DNA from: Gammaproteobacteria bacterium
Lineage (GTDB): Bacteria; Pseudomonadota; Gammaproteobacteria; Steroidobacterales; Steroidobacteraceae
Direction of reading: 5' to 3'
Assembly (NCBI GenBank): GCA_013289615.1
Contig: JABCZO010000032.1
Span: 1 to 47,818, forward strand
DNA length: 47,818 bases
Position numbers and translations under genes: made by a program. Under the pieces are notes generated by a model. The model was given only the letters and a program-made list of their open reading frames with translations, was not told the DNA's origin and ran no database searches. Below, in pieces: positions 1 to 7,968 of the stretch. Each line of letters starts with the position of its first letter. The stretch's first letter is position 1.

Positions 1-136
1 CGATCGGGGTGCCCACAGCGTCACCGCGCTGGTGCGCGATGCCGATGGCAAGGTGGTGTGCCATGCCGCGCCGGTCACGTTCTACGTCCAGCGTCCCTCG
101 GTGAACTCGCCGGCCTCGCAGGTGCGTCCGCACTGA
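1..136 (+). CDS. DUF4124-type protein, C-terminal end (partial)
   Basis: Only the last 44 codons are in the window, ending in TGA at 134-136. The visible peptide runs DRGAHSVTALVRDADGK and then PVTFYVQRPS, which resembles the C-terminal part of the DUF4124 proteins often found next to ntrBC in gammaproteobacteria. That part looks like an Ig-like strand pair with a G-x-H-x-V/L core. The gene is 45 bp upstream of ntrB on the same strand and may be co-transcribed with it. No biochemical role is known. The family name rests on this short tail and the gene order. Confidence 0.65.
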   Translation, partial: DRGAHSVTALVRDADGKVVCHAAPVTFYVQRPSVNSPASQVRPH

Positions 137-181
137 AGCCTGGTTGCGGGGCGCGCGGGCGCGCCCAGGCGGAGGCACGCG

Positions 182-1285
182 GTGGCGCTTGAACAGTTCG
201 CGCCCTCGCCGCTGTCGCATTTCGATCCGGCGGACCTGCTCGATGTGCTGGCGACCGGCGTGGTGGTGCTCGACGCCCAGCTGTGCGTGGTGTACGCCAA
301 CGTCGGCGCGCAGGATCTGCTCGCTGTCGGGCTGAACAAGGCGCGCGGCCGTCCGATCACCGAGCTGTTTGCCGACCCGCTGGCGCTCGACGGCATCCTG
401 CGCCGCTCGCTGGAGCGCAATGAGACCTGTGCCGGCCATGAAATCCTGCTGATACCCACGGGCCTTGCCGGCAAGCGCGACCCGGTGGTGGTCGACGTCA
501 CCGCGACGCCGCTCGAAGGCCAGGTCACCGGTACCCACCTGCTGCTCGAGCTGGCCGATGCCAGGACGCGCCAGCGCATCACCCGCGAGAGTGAAATGCT
601 GTCGCGCCTGGACGGCAGCCGGCTGATGATTCGGCAGCTCGCGCACGAGATCAAGAATCCGCTCGGCGGCCTGCGCGGCGCGGCGCAACTGCTCGATCGC
701 GAGCTGCACAACGGCGCGCTGAAGGAATACACCACGGTCATCATCAACGAGGCCGACCGCCTGCGCGCCCTGGTGGACAGCATGCTCGGGCCGTCGCGCC
801 CGCCGCAGATGACGCTGGTCAACATTCATGAGCTGTGCGAGCACGTGTTTCACCTGCTGCGCAGCGAGGCGCCCTCGGGCGTGGTGATCGACCGCGACTA
901 CGACCCGAGCCTGCCGAGCGGTCTGTTCGATCGCAACGAAATCATCCAGGCACTGCTCAACGTCGCGCGCAACGCGCTGCAGGCGGTGGAGCCGTCCAAC
1001 GGCCACGTCACGCTGCGTACCCGTGTGCTGTCGAACATCAATATCGGCACCGAGCGCCATCGCCTGGTGGCAAACCTTCAGATCGAGGACAACGGTCACG
1101 GCGTACCGCCGGAGTTGACTCGCAGCGTGTTCTATCCGCTGGTTACCAGCCGCCCGACGGGCACCGGCCTGGGACTGGCAGTGGCCCAGGATCTCGTGAC
1201 TCGCCATCGCGGCATTGTCGAGTTCGAGAGCCGTCCCGGCTGCACCGTATTTTCACTGCTATTGCCGCTTGAGGGCACCGAATGA
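182..1285 (+). CDS. glnL: Nitrogen regulation sensor histidine kinase NtrB (GlnL)
   Basis: Cytoplasmic histidine kinase/phosphatase of 367 aa that controls NtrC phosphorylation according to nitrogen state, normally through PII. It has no membrane segment. A PAS-like domain spans about residues 17-125, followed by the dimerisation H-box LAHEIKNPLGG with the phospho-acceptor His155. The ATP-binding domain shows an N-box (NVARNALQA), DNGHGVP and GTGLGLAV. Length fits GlnL (about 350 aa). The start is GTG with GGAGG at 171-175, 6 nt upstream. The stop overlaps the ntrC start (ATGA), indicating translational coupling. Confidence 0.95.
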   Translation: MALEQFAPSPLSHFDPADLLDVLATGVVVLDAQLCVVYANVGAQDLLAVGLNKARGRPITELFADPLALDGILRRSLERNETCAGHEILLIPTGLAGKRDPVVVDVTATPLEGQVTGTHLLLELADARTRQRITRESEMLSRLDGSRLMIRQLAHEIKNPLGGLRGAAQLLDRELHNGALKEYTTVIINEADRLRALVDSMLGPSRPPQMTLVNIHELCEHVFHLLRSEAPSGVVIDRDYDPSLPSGLFDRNEIIQALLNVARNALQAVEPSNGHVTLRTRVLSNINIGTERHRLVANLQIEDNGHGVPPELTRSVFYPLVTSRPTGTGLGLAVAQDLVTRHRGIVEFESRPGCTVFSLLLPLEGTE

Positions 1286-2700
1286 ATGCACAACCTCTGC
1301 GTGTCTGGCTGGTCGACGACGACACTTCGATCCGTTGGGTGCTCGAACGGGCACTGAAGAATGGCGGCATGCTGCCGAAGGCCTTCGATGCCGCGGAGCC
1401 GGCACTGGCAGCGCTGCGCAACGACACACCCGATGTGTTGATTACCGACATCCGGATGTCGGGGCAGTCCGGCCTTGACCTGTTGCGCCGGGTACACGAT
1501 GCGCATCCGGAACTGCCGGTGATCGTGATGACCGCGTACTCGGATCTGGGCAGCGCGGTGTCCGCCTACGAAAGCGGTGCGTTCGAATACCTGGCCAAGC
1601 CGTTCGACATCGATCAGGCGGTCGACCTGGTGAAGCGGGCAGCAGCGGCCGGGGTGCGCAGCGCCGATGCCGTCGCCGCGCTGACGCCGACGATTCCCGA
1701 TCTGCTCGGCCGTGCACCGGCGATGCAGCAGGTGTTTCGCGCCATCGGCCGGCTGTCGCGCTCGAGTGTCAACGTGCTGATCACCGGCGACTCCGGCACC
1801 GGCAAGGAGCTCGCGGCGCGCGCTCTGCACGAGCACAGCCCGCGTGCCAACAAGCCGTTCATCGCGCTCAATACGTCGGCAATCCCGGCCGAGCTGCTGG
1901 AATCCGAGCTGTTCGGCCACGAGAAGGGCGCGTTCACCGGCGCCGACAGCCTGCGTCGCGGCCGCTTCGAGCAGGCCGATGGCGGCTCGCTGTTCCTGGA
2001 TGAAATCGGCGACATGTCGACCTCGCTGCAGACGCGGCTGCTGCGCGTGCTGGCCGAAGCCGAGTTCTACCGCGTCGGCGGCCAGACCCCGATCCGCGTC
2101 GACGTGCGCGTGATCGCGGCGACTCACCAGAATCTCGAGGACCGGGTGCGCCTGGGACTGTTCCGCGAGGATCTGTTCCACCGCCTCAACGTCATTCGTA
2201 TCGAGCTGCCGCCGCTGCGCGCGCGGCGCGAGGACGTACCGGACCTGCTCGATCACTACATGCGTATCGCCGCGCAGGAACTCGGTGTCGAGCCGAAGAC
2301 ACTCAACGACGATGCCAACGAGAAGCTGCGCGCCTACTCCTGGCCGGGCAATGTGCGCGAGCTGGTGAACCTGTGCCGTCGTCTCACGGTGCTGGCACCG
2401 GGCAACGAAATCCGCGCGCAAGACCTGCCAGCGGAGATCATCGGCGCGGTCTCGAGCGTACCGGCCGAGCAGGACTGGACCGGCGCACTGGCCACCTGGG
2501 CCGACCGCCAGGCGCAGTCGCCGCCGCGACCGCTGCTCGACGACGCGCTGCCGGCGTTCGAACGCACGCTGATCCGCGTGGCACTCAGGCACACCCAGGG
2601 CCATCGGCAGGAGGCCGCCAGGCTCTTGGGCTGGGGACGCAACACGCTGACGCGCAAGCTCAAGGAACTGGGGATGGAGGACATCGACGATCAGGAGTGA
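1282..2700 (+). CDS. glnG: Nitrogen regulation response regulator NtrC (GlnG)
   Basis: Sigma-54 enhancer-binding activator of nitrogen-assimilation genes, 472 aa. The receiver domain (about 1-120) carries the acidic pocket VDDD and the phospho-acceptor Asp56 in ITDIRMSG. The AAA+ domain has Walker A GDSGTGKE (169-176), the sigma-54 contact loop GAFTGA (216-221) and the Walker B segment SLFLDEIGD. A Fis-type helix-turn-helix lies at the C-terminus (RQEAARLLGWGRNTLTRKLKEL). All domains and key residues look intact. It overlaps ntrB by 4 nt and is the last gene of this group before a convergent junction. Confidence 0.97.
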   Translation: MNAQPLRVWLVDDDTSIRWVLERALKNGGMLPKAFDAAEPALAALRNDTPDVLITDIRMSGQSGLDLLRRVHDAHPELPVIVMTAYSDLGSAVSAYESGAFEYLAKPFDIDQAVDLVKRAAAAGVRSADAVAALTPTIPDLLGRAPAMQQVFRAIGRLSRSSVNVLITGDSGTGKELAARALHEHSPRANKPFIALNTSAIPAELLESELFGHEKGAFTGADSLRRGRFEQADGGSLFLDEIGDMSTSLQTRLLRVLAEAEFYRVGGQTPIRVDVRVIAATHQNLEDRVRLGLFREDLFHRLNVIRIELPPLRARREDVPDLLDHYMRIAAQELGVEPKTLNDDANEKLRAYSWPGNVRELVNLCRRLTVLAPGNEIRAQDLPAEIIGAVSSVPAEQDWTGALATWADRQAQSPPRPLLDDALPAFERTLIRVALRHTQGHRQEAARLLGWGRNTLTRKLKELGMEDIDDQE

Positions 2701-2759
2701 TGCGCCGGCGCAGTCACTACAAATCACTGAGAGGCCGATCGTTGGCGACGGTCATTGAT

Positions 2760-2820
2760 AGCTATCGGGCCATAGGGCGCAAATTTGATAATTAAATTTG
2801 CGCCCTATGGCCCGATAGCT
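2760..2820. repeat. Perfect 27-bp inverted repeat (hairpin) with 7-nt loop
   Basis: The left arm 2760-2786 begins AGCTATCGGGCCATAGGGCG and ends CAAATTT. The right arm 2794-2820 is its exact reverse complement, with the loop GATAATT at 2787-2793. The element lies between ntrC and the convergent TPR gene. Neither side carries a T-run directly after the stem, so it is not a canonical intrinsic terminator, though it could end or protect both transcripts. It may also be a dispersed palindromic repeat (REP/MITE-like). I saw no second copy in this window. Confidence 0.9.
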
Positions 2821-2848
2821 CTGATTGAATGTCCACCGGATCGCACCA

Positions 2849-4708
2849 TCAGGGCTTCTGCTTCGCCGCCGCCGCGCGCGCGTCCTTAAGCTGCTGCCAG
2901 TTGGGCGCGTACTTGAGTGCTGCGTCGTACTTCGCGACCGCCCCTTTGGGGTTGCCTTGCTTCGCGAGCACATCGCCCCAGGCTTTGAGCGGATCGGCCC
3001 AGTGTGGGCCCTTGAGATTCGCGTCCCTGAACTTCGCCGCCGCGGCGTCGAGATCCCCGTGCCTGGCGAGGGCGACGCCCCACGAGTAGTGGCCCGAGGG
3101 CACGCTGGGTGCCAGTTTGACCGCCTTCGCATACCACTGCTGCGCAGCTGGCCAGTCGCCGCGCAGATCCAGAATGTCGCCGCGGAACCGGTAGCAGTCC
3201 ACCAGACTGAGCTTGCCGACCGGATTGAGGGCCGCATCCGCCTTCGCCGACTGACCGGTCTTCTCGTAGGTCACAGCCGCATAGCAGATGTAGCCGGGAT
3301 TCGAGGTCGAGATGGTCGGGTTGGCATACGCCACTTCAAATGCGTCCCACTCCTTGGCCGCTGCCTTCAGATCCCCGCTCTCCTCGGCCAGCAGTGCCCG
3401 ATCGTTCGCTGCCGCCGCCACGTCACCCAGGTTCTTTTCATCCACGGGTGTCGTCTTGAGCCGCAGTGCCGCCGCTTCGACATCGTGCATCTGCACTTCC
3501 AACTGTGCGACCGCGAGATTTAGAGCGCCTCCCGCAGCGCCGGTCGTTCCGATGCCGCCGTGTGTCTCCATGTCGGCGATCTGTCCGGCTCGCGAGGCCG
3601 GCAGGTCCCAGACCTCCTGATCGTAGTTTTGATACTGATATTCGGGTGCCCGCCCGGGCCGCCCGCCGGCGGCCTTGATCATCTGCTCACCCACGCGCAC
3701 CACGCCTTCTTCATCGCCCAGACCCGCGAGCGCATACATGATGTTGTTGTACCCGATCCAGAAATCGGGCTTCAGACGCACTGTCTCCCGATACAGCGGC
3801 AGCGCCTCGGCCATCGCCCCATCACCGCCCTTACCGGAAATAGCATTGGCCCAGTAATTGAGCACATAGGGCCGCTCGCCCGGAGCTAGCGTGGTGTAGG
3901 CGGCCTGGGCGAATTGGATGGCCTCGTCGTTGCGATCGTTGTTGGACAGGTACGCCGCCCACAGGCCGGGCTGGGACTGGCTGTAGACATACTCACCGGC
4001 CTGCGTCAGCAGCTTGTCCAGATTTCCCGTCTCAGCGCTGAAGGTCTTGGCCAGGATGCCGGTGCCGCGCACCGTGAGCGCGAGTGCACCGGTCCTGGTC
4101 TTCACCAGATCGCCGTCGATGTGCTGGTCGTGGCCGAAGCGGGTCTTGAGCATGCGCTCCAGCTGCCCGATCGAGATGCCGGTCTCCGGCACGTCGATCG
4201 CGATATCGTTGGTCCAGGCGTTCGACAGCGAGCGATGCTCGGCGCTGGTCCGGGTCGCGGCCTGAATCCGCGTCAGCACGTCGAGCAGTCCCGCGGCGAG
4301 GATCCTGCTGCTTGGCACCTCGGCGGACAGGTTCGGGGCAATGTCGATCGGATCGATCACCACGCTGCGCGACTGGACCGCCTGGTAGATCACGATCGCA
4401 AGGCCGATGCCGATGACGGTCGCAAACAGCGCGAAGAACACCTGAAAGCCGGTGCGCAGCCGCAGCGCCAGCAGCCGCGGGTTCCATTCGGCTTCGAAGA
4501 ACTGGTACTCGGCCTCAAGCTTCTTCTTTTGGACCTGCAGCACCTCGGTCTGCTTGCGAAACATCGCGACCGTTTCGGCGGCTACTTCAGGGTTCTGACT
4601 TGCCAGGTTGGCGGCAACGGCCGCGACGATGGGTTCGGTTCCACCCTCGGTCGGGTCTATCTTTTCTTCTTCGCCCCCGAGTACCCCGTCGAGCAAGCCT
4701 TCCGCCAC
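2849..4708 (-). CDS. Membrane-anchored TPR-repeat protein of unknown function
   Basis: 619 aa. The cytoplasmic N-terminal segment is charged and probably coiled-coil around residues 45-70. A single transmembrane helix follows at about 87-109 (FQVFFALFATVIGIGLAIVIYQ). The rest is a long soluble region with TPR-like helical hairpins in its C-terminal half, for example PLYRETVRLKPDFWIGYNN, WYAKAVKLAPSVPSGHYSWG and AVAKYDAALKYAPNW. No enzymatic motif is visible. The start is GTG with AAGGAG 6 nt upstream, and only 24 bp separate it from the DMT transporter stop. It is probably the third gene of an operon with ribokinase and that transporter. A scaffold role is plausible but not shown. Confidence 0.75.
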   Translation of the reverse strand: MAEGLLDGVLGGEEEKIDPTEGGTEPIVAAVAANLASQNPEVAAETVAMFRKQTEVLQVQKKKLEAEYQFFEAEWNPRLLALRLRTGFQVFFALFATVIGIGLAIVIYQAVQSRSVVIDPIDIAPNLSAEVPSSRILAAGLLDVLTRIQAATRTSAEHRSLSNAWTNDIAIDVPETGISIGQLERMLKTRFGHDQHIDGDLVKTRTGALALTVRGTGILAKTFSAETGNLDKLLTQAGEYVYSQSQPGLWAAYLSNNDRNDEAIQFAQAAYTTLAPGERPYVLNYWANAISGKGGDGAMAEALPLYRETVRLKPDFWIGYNNIMYALAGLGDEEGVVRVGEQMIKAAGGRPGRAPEYQYQNYDQEVWDLPASRAGQIADMETHGGIGTTGAAGGALNLAVAQLEVQMHDVEAAALRLKTTPVDEKNLGDVAAAANDRALLAEESGDLKAAAKEWDAFEVAYANPTISTSNPGYICYAAVTYEKTGQSAKADAALNPVGKLSLVDCYRFRGDILDLRGDWPAAQQWYAKAVKLAPSVPSGHYSWGVALARHGDLDAAAAKFRDANLKGPHWADPLKAWGDVLAKQGNPKGAVAKYDAALKYAPNWQQLKDARAAAAKQKP

Positions 4709-4732
4709 GTCGGTCTCCTTGCGGCTGCCCTG

Positions 4733-5734
4733 CTAGAGCGTGCGCGCCATCACGATCAGGGCCAGGCCGCTCAGGAAGCAGGCAAACATCGCGGCGAGCA
4801 GCCTGGAGGTACCTGGCGGCGCGTGACGGAATTCCTTCCAGATGAATACCCCCCAGAAGGCAGCCACCATGGTGGCACCCTGCCCGAGTCCATACGAAAT
4901 CGCGAAACCGGCGCGTCCCGATGCGATGAGGTTGAACGACATGCCGATTCCCCAGATCACGCCACCGAGGATGCCGGTCAGGTGGGTATTGAAACTGCCA
5001 CGAAAATAGTCCGCGAAGCCCACCGGGGCGCCGACGAACGGCTTCTTCATCGCCAGCGTGTTCCACAGGAAGCTGCTCAGGAACACGCCGGCCGCGAATA
5101 AGAACACCGCCGCGTACGGGCCCATCTGGCCGCCAGCCGCATGCGCAGGGTCCGGGTACATCGCCGCGGCCACGAAGCGATAGAACATGCCCATGAAAAT
5201 GCCGCTGGCGACCGAGAGCAGCAGTCCCTTCGTGGTGACGCCTGCGACCCCCGCGGACAGGCGGCGGTAGGCAACGGCATCCAGCACGATCGCCAGCGTC
5301 ACCAACCCCAACCCCAGCGCGAGCAGCACCCCGTTGCCCACCGGCGCGGCGAGGTAGTTCACGATCACCCCGATCAGCAGCGCCAGTCCGATCGCGACCG
5401 GGAATGCCACCGCCATGCCGGCGACCTCGATGGCAGCGACCAGCAGAAGGTTGGCGAGGTTGAAAATAGCTCCGCCGAGCAGTGCGGATGCGATGCTGCT
5501 GCTGGATGCCTGAGACAGGTCGGCGATGAAGCCGCGGCCCTCGGTGCCGGCGCTGCCCAGGGTAAGTCCCAGGACGAGCGTCAACAGCGGCACGCCCAAC
5601 GAGTAATCCCAGTAGAACAGCTCGAAGCGCCAGTCGCTGCCCGCAAGTCGTCGGGTGTTGGCCCACGAACCCCAGCAAAGCATCGTGATGACGCAGAAGA
5701 CGACCGCGAGCGCATAGTTATGGACGACGAACAT
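4733..5734 (-). CDS. DMT-superfamily sugar/nucleoside-type permease
   Basis: 333 aa with about ten hydrophobic segments. The N-terminus (YALAVVFCVITMLCWGSWAN, then FELFYWDYSLG) and the two-fold repeated layout resemble the bacterial members related to GRP/RhaT sugar transporters and the plant ureide permease family (PF07168) within the DMT superfamily. It lies 68 bp downstream of a ribokinase gene on the same strand. Uptake of ribose or a nucleoside-like substrate that feeds the kinase is therefore a reasonable inference. The substrate cannot be read from the sequence. The ATG at 5734 has only a weak GGGG upstream. Confidence 0.8.
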   Translation of the reverse strand: MFVVHNYALAVVFCVITMLCWGSWANTRRLAGSDWRFELFYWDYSLGVPLLTLVLGLTLGSAGTEGRGFIADLSQASSSSIASALLGGAIFNLANLLLVAAIEVAGMAVAFPVAIGLALLIGVIVNYLAAPVGNGVLLALGLGLVTLAIVLDAVAYRRLSAGVAGVTTKGLLLSVASGIFMGMFYRFVAAAMYPDPAHAAGGQMGPYAAVFLFAAGVFLSSFLWNTLAMKKPFVGAPVGFADYFRGSFNTHLTGILGGVIWGIGMSFNLIASGRAGFAISYGLGQGATMVAAFWGVFIWKEFRHAPPGTSRLLAAMFACFLSGLALIVMARTL

Positions 5735-5802
5735 TGAGCAACCCCGCTGATAGTCGTGCGAATGACAGGCTTAGGGCGACCTTAGGGCGACGAGCATTTC
5801 AG

Positions 5803-6744
5803 CTAGCGGGCTGGCCCGCCATGCCTGGCTCGCTGCGCTTCGAAGTCGGCTCGCTTGGGAAAAGATTTCTGGGTTCCTACCCGGGTCGTGGACAGCGCCG
5901 CATAAACATTGGCGTTGGCGACTGATTCGCGTTCGGATAGACCCTCGGCGAGAAACACCGCCAGGCTGCCGATAAAGGCGTCGCCGGCGCCGGTGGTGTC
6001 GACAGCGGTCACGGTAAAAGCCGGCACGTGCACGCTGCCCTCGGGACCTGCGATCAGTGAACCGCGTGCCCCCAGCGTGATGACCACGCGACGAAAACCC
6101 TTCTCCAGCAGCGCCGTCGCACAGGCACCGGCCTGCTCCAGGGTGTGCACCGGTTGGCCGACCAACAGCTCGGCTTCGGTCTCATTCGGTATGAAATAGT
6201 CCGCCGCCGCCAGGCTGGCGAGATCTGCCGGCAGCGCCGGCGCCGGGTTGACGATACAGCGGATCTTATGATCCCGGGCGAAGCGCACCGTGTGGTAGAT
6301 CGTCTGCAGCGGAATCTCGAATTGCAGAATGATGGTATCGACTGTGCCCAGCAGCGCCGCGGCCGCATCGACATCGGCCGGGTTCAGCAGGTCGTTCGCG
6401 CCCTTGACGACGATGATCCGGTTCTGGCCGCTCGGTTCGACCAGGATGGTCGCGGCGCCGCTGGATACGCCCTTGACCATCTGTACATGGGTGGTATCGA
6501 TTCCAAACGATGCAAAATTCCTGATGGTCGCATCGCCAAACAGGTCATCACCGACCTTGGCCAGCATCAGGACTTCAGCCCCGCACAGCCGGGCGGCGAC
6601 CGCCTGATTGGCGCCCTTGCCGCCAAACCCCAGATCGAAGCGCTGGCCGAACAGCGTCTCGCCCGGGCGTGGAAATACGCTGCTGAAGGTAGTCAGATCG
6701 ATGTTGGCACTGCCAACGACGGCAATCCGGGGGATGCTCGCCAT
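5803..6744 (-). CDS. rbsK: Ribokinase (PfkB family)
   Basis: 313 aa, normal for RbsK, predicted to convert ribose + ATP to ribose-5-phosphate in the cytoplasm. The N-terminal substrate region has VVGSANIDL and the GFGGKGANQAVAA segment (PfkB signature 1). NPAP and NETEAELL follow mid-protein. The C-terminal PfkB signature 2 is DTTGAGDAFIGSLA, with the GAGD anion hole and the catalytic Asp. ATG at 6744 is preceded by GGAG at about 9 nt. It is the first gene of a probable three-gene operon with a DMT permease and a TPR protein. Other PfkB sugars (for example deoxyribose) cannot be excluded. Confidence 0.93.
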   Translation of the reverse strand: MASIPRIAVVGSANIDLTTFSSVFPRPGETLFGQRFDLGFGGKGANQAVAARLCGAEVLMLAKVGDDLFGDATIRNFASFGIDTTHVQMVKGVSSGAATILVEPSGQNRIIVVKGANDLLNPADVDAAAALLGTVDTIILQFEIPLQTIYHTVRFARDHKIRCIVNPAPALPADLASLAAADYFIPNETEAELLVGQPVHTLEQAGACATALLEKGFRRVVITLGARGSLIAGPEGSVHVPAFTVTAVDTTGAGDAFIGSLAVFLAEGLSERESVANANVYAALSTTRVGTQKSFPKRADFEAQRARHGGPAR

Positions 6745-6858
6745 GCTGTTTTTCTCCGATCCTCAGGCGCCTATCTTAACCGTCCGCGGGTCGCAAAGTC
6801 GCCGTCGCCCGACTATCGTCAGTCCGGTACGCTAGCGGGCGGATGCCGGCGGTGTTGC

Positions 6859-6864
6859 TATCAT
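6859..6864 (+). promoter_or_regulatory. Extended -10 (TGCTATCAT) just before mscS
   Basis: TGC at 6856-6858 plus TATCAT at 6859-6864 forms an extended -10 element ending 9 nt before the mscS ATG. No Shine-Dalgarno sequence lies between, so the transcript would be leaderless or nearly so. Confidence 0.45.
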
Positions 6865-6873
6865 CGCGCGCCT

Positions 6874-7968
6874 ATGTCGAACCTGTCGCAACTTGCCGAG
6901 CAGATGCTGCTCGATAACAGTGCCGCCGCGTGGCTGTACGCGGCGGCGGCTTTCCTGCTGACCTTCACCGTGCTGCCGCTGGTACGCGGCTACCTGCGCG
7001 CGCGCCGGCAGCGCTACGCCGATCGCGACCTGCCGCTGGCGGTGGCGCTGTTCGCGCACCTGGCCGATCGCACCAGTCGCGTGGTGCTGTGGATTCTCGC
7101 GCTGTATGCGGCCGATCGCATCCTGACGCTGCCCCAACGGGTCGACCAGGCCCTGCATATCGCGATTGTCGTCGGCTGCTGGCTGCAGATCGGCATCTGG
7201 GCCGCGGCGGCGGCACGCTTTGCGCTGCACCGGCGCGAGACCCGAAGCGGCGATGCGCGCCTGAGCGGCACCATGGACGTGGTGCTGTTCGTGCTGGCAC
7301 TGATCATCTGGATCGTGGTCGCGCTGCTGGCGATGGAGAATCTGGGTATCAACGTCGGGCCGCTGATCGCCGGCCTGGGGGTCGGCGGCATCGCGATCGC
7401 ACTGGCGGTGCAGGCAATTCTCGGCGACCTGTTTGCGTCGCTGTCGATCGCGCTCGACAAGCCGTTCGTGATCGGCGATTCATTGCGCGTGGATAGCTTC
7501 GAAGGCACGGTGGAGCAGATCGGCATCAAGAGCACGCGCCTGCGCAGCGTCACCGGCGAGCAGATCGTGCTCGCCAATGCGGATCTGCTCAAGAGCCGGG
7601 TGCGCAACCTCGGGCGCGCGAGCGAGCGGCGCGCGCTGTTCACGCTGAACCTCGCCTACGACACGCCGGTCGAAAAACTCGACCAGGTGCCGAAGCTGGT
7701 CGAGCAGGCGGTCGCGAGCTATCCGGGCACGCGCTTCGTGTATTGCCGGCTGCGCGAACTGGGTGAATCGGCGCTGCTGTTCGAAGTGTGCTTCTTCGTC
7801 GAGAACGCGCCGGCGCGCGACCTGGGCGCGGCGCAGGACCAGGTGAACCGCCAGATCCTGCATTCGTTCGCCGGCATCGGCATCGAATTCGCCTATCCGA
7901 CGCGCACGCTGCTGATGCGCGAGCCGCCTGGCGCCGAGGCGGATCGGGGGCGCGCTAGCTCGCGCTGA
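6874..7968 (+). CDS. MscS-family small-conductance mechanosensitive channel
   Basis: 364 aa inner-membrane channel that releases solutes on hypo-osmotic shock. About four hydrophobic segments come first. The pore-lining TM3 and start of the beta domain are typical of MscS: GPLIAGLGVGGIAIALAVQA, then ILGDLFASLSIALDKPF and IGD. The cytoplasmic beta/alpha-beta vestibule follows (FEGTVEQIGIKSTRLRS, ANADLLKSRVRNLGR). The ATG at 6874 was chosen because the hydrophobic N-terminus starts there and an extended -10 sits just upstream. The reading frame stays open further upstream but opposite rbsK. Its 3' end overlaps the convergent gene by 14 bp. Confidence 0.93.
   Translation: MSNLSQLAEQMLLDNSAAAWLYAAAAFLLTFTVLPLVRGYLRARRQRYADRDLPLAVALFAHLADRTSRVVLWILALYAADRILTLPQRVDQALHIAIVVGCWLQIGIWAAAAARFALHRRETRSGDARLSGTMDVVLFVLALIIWIVVALLAMENLGINVGPLIAGLGVGGIAIALAVQAILGDLFASLSIALDKPFVIGDSLRVDSFEGTVEQIGIKSTRLRSVTGEQIVLANADLLKSRVRNLGRASERRALFTLNLAYDTPVEKLDQVPKLVEQAVASYPGTRFVYCRLRELGESALLFEVCFFVENAPARDLGAAQDQVNRQILHSFAGIGIEFAYPTRTLLMREPPGAEADRGRASSR

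Noticed and set aside
82..825. Long minus-strand open frame opposite ntrB
   Set aside because: It is a frame shadow of ntrB with Ser/Arg/Ala-rich low-complexity composition and no family motif. High GC content leaves many such frames open.
6145..6873. Upstream extension of the mscS reading frame
   Set aside because: It runs antisense through rbsK and encodes no transmembrane or signal sequence. The family N-terminus and the extended -10 both point to ATG 6874.
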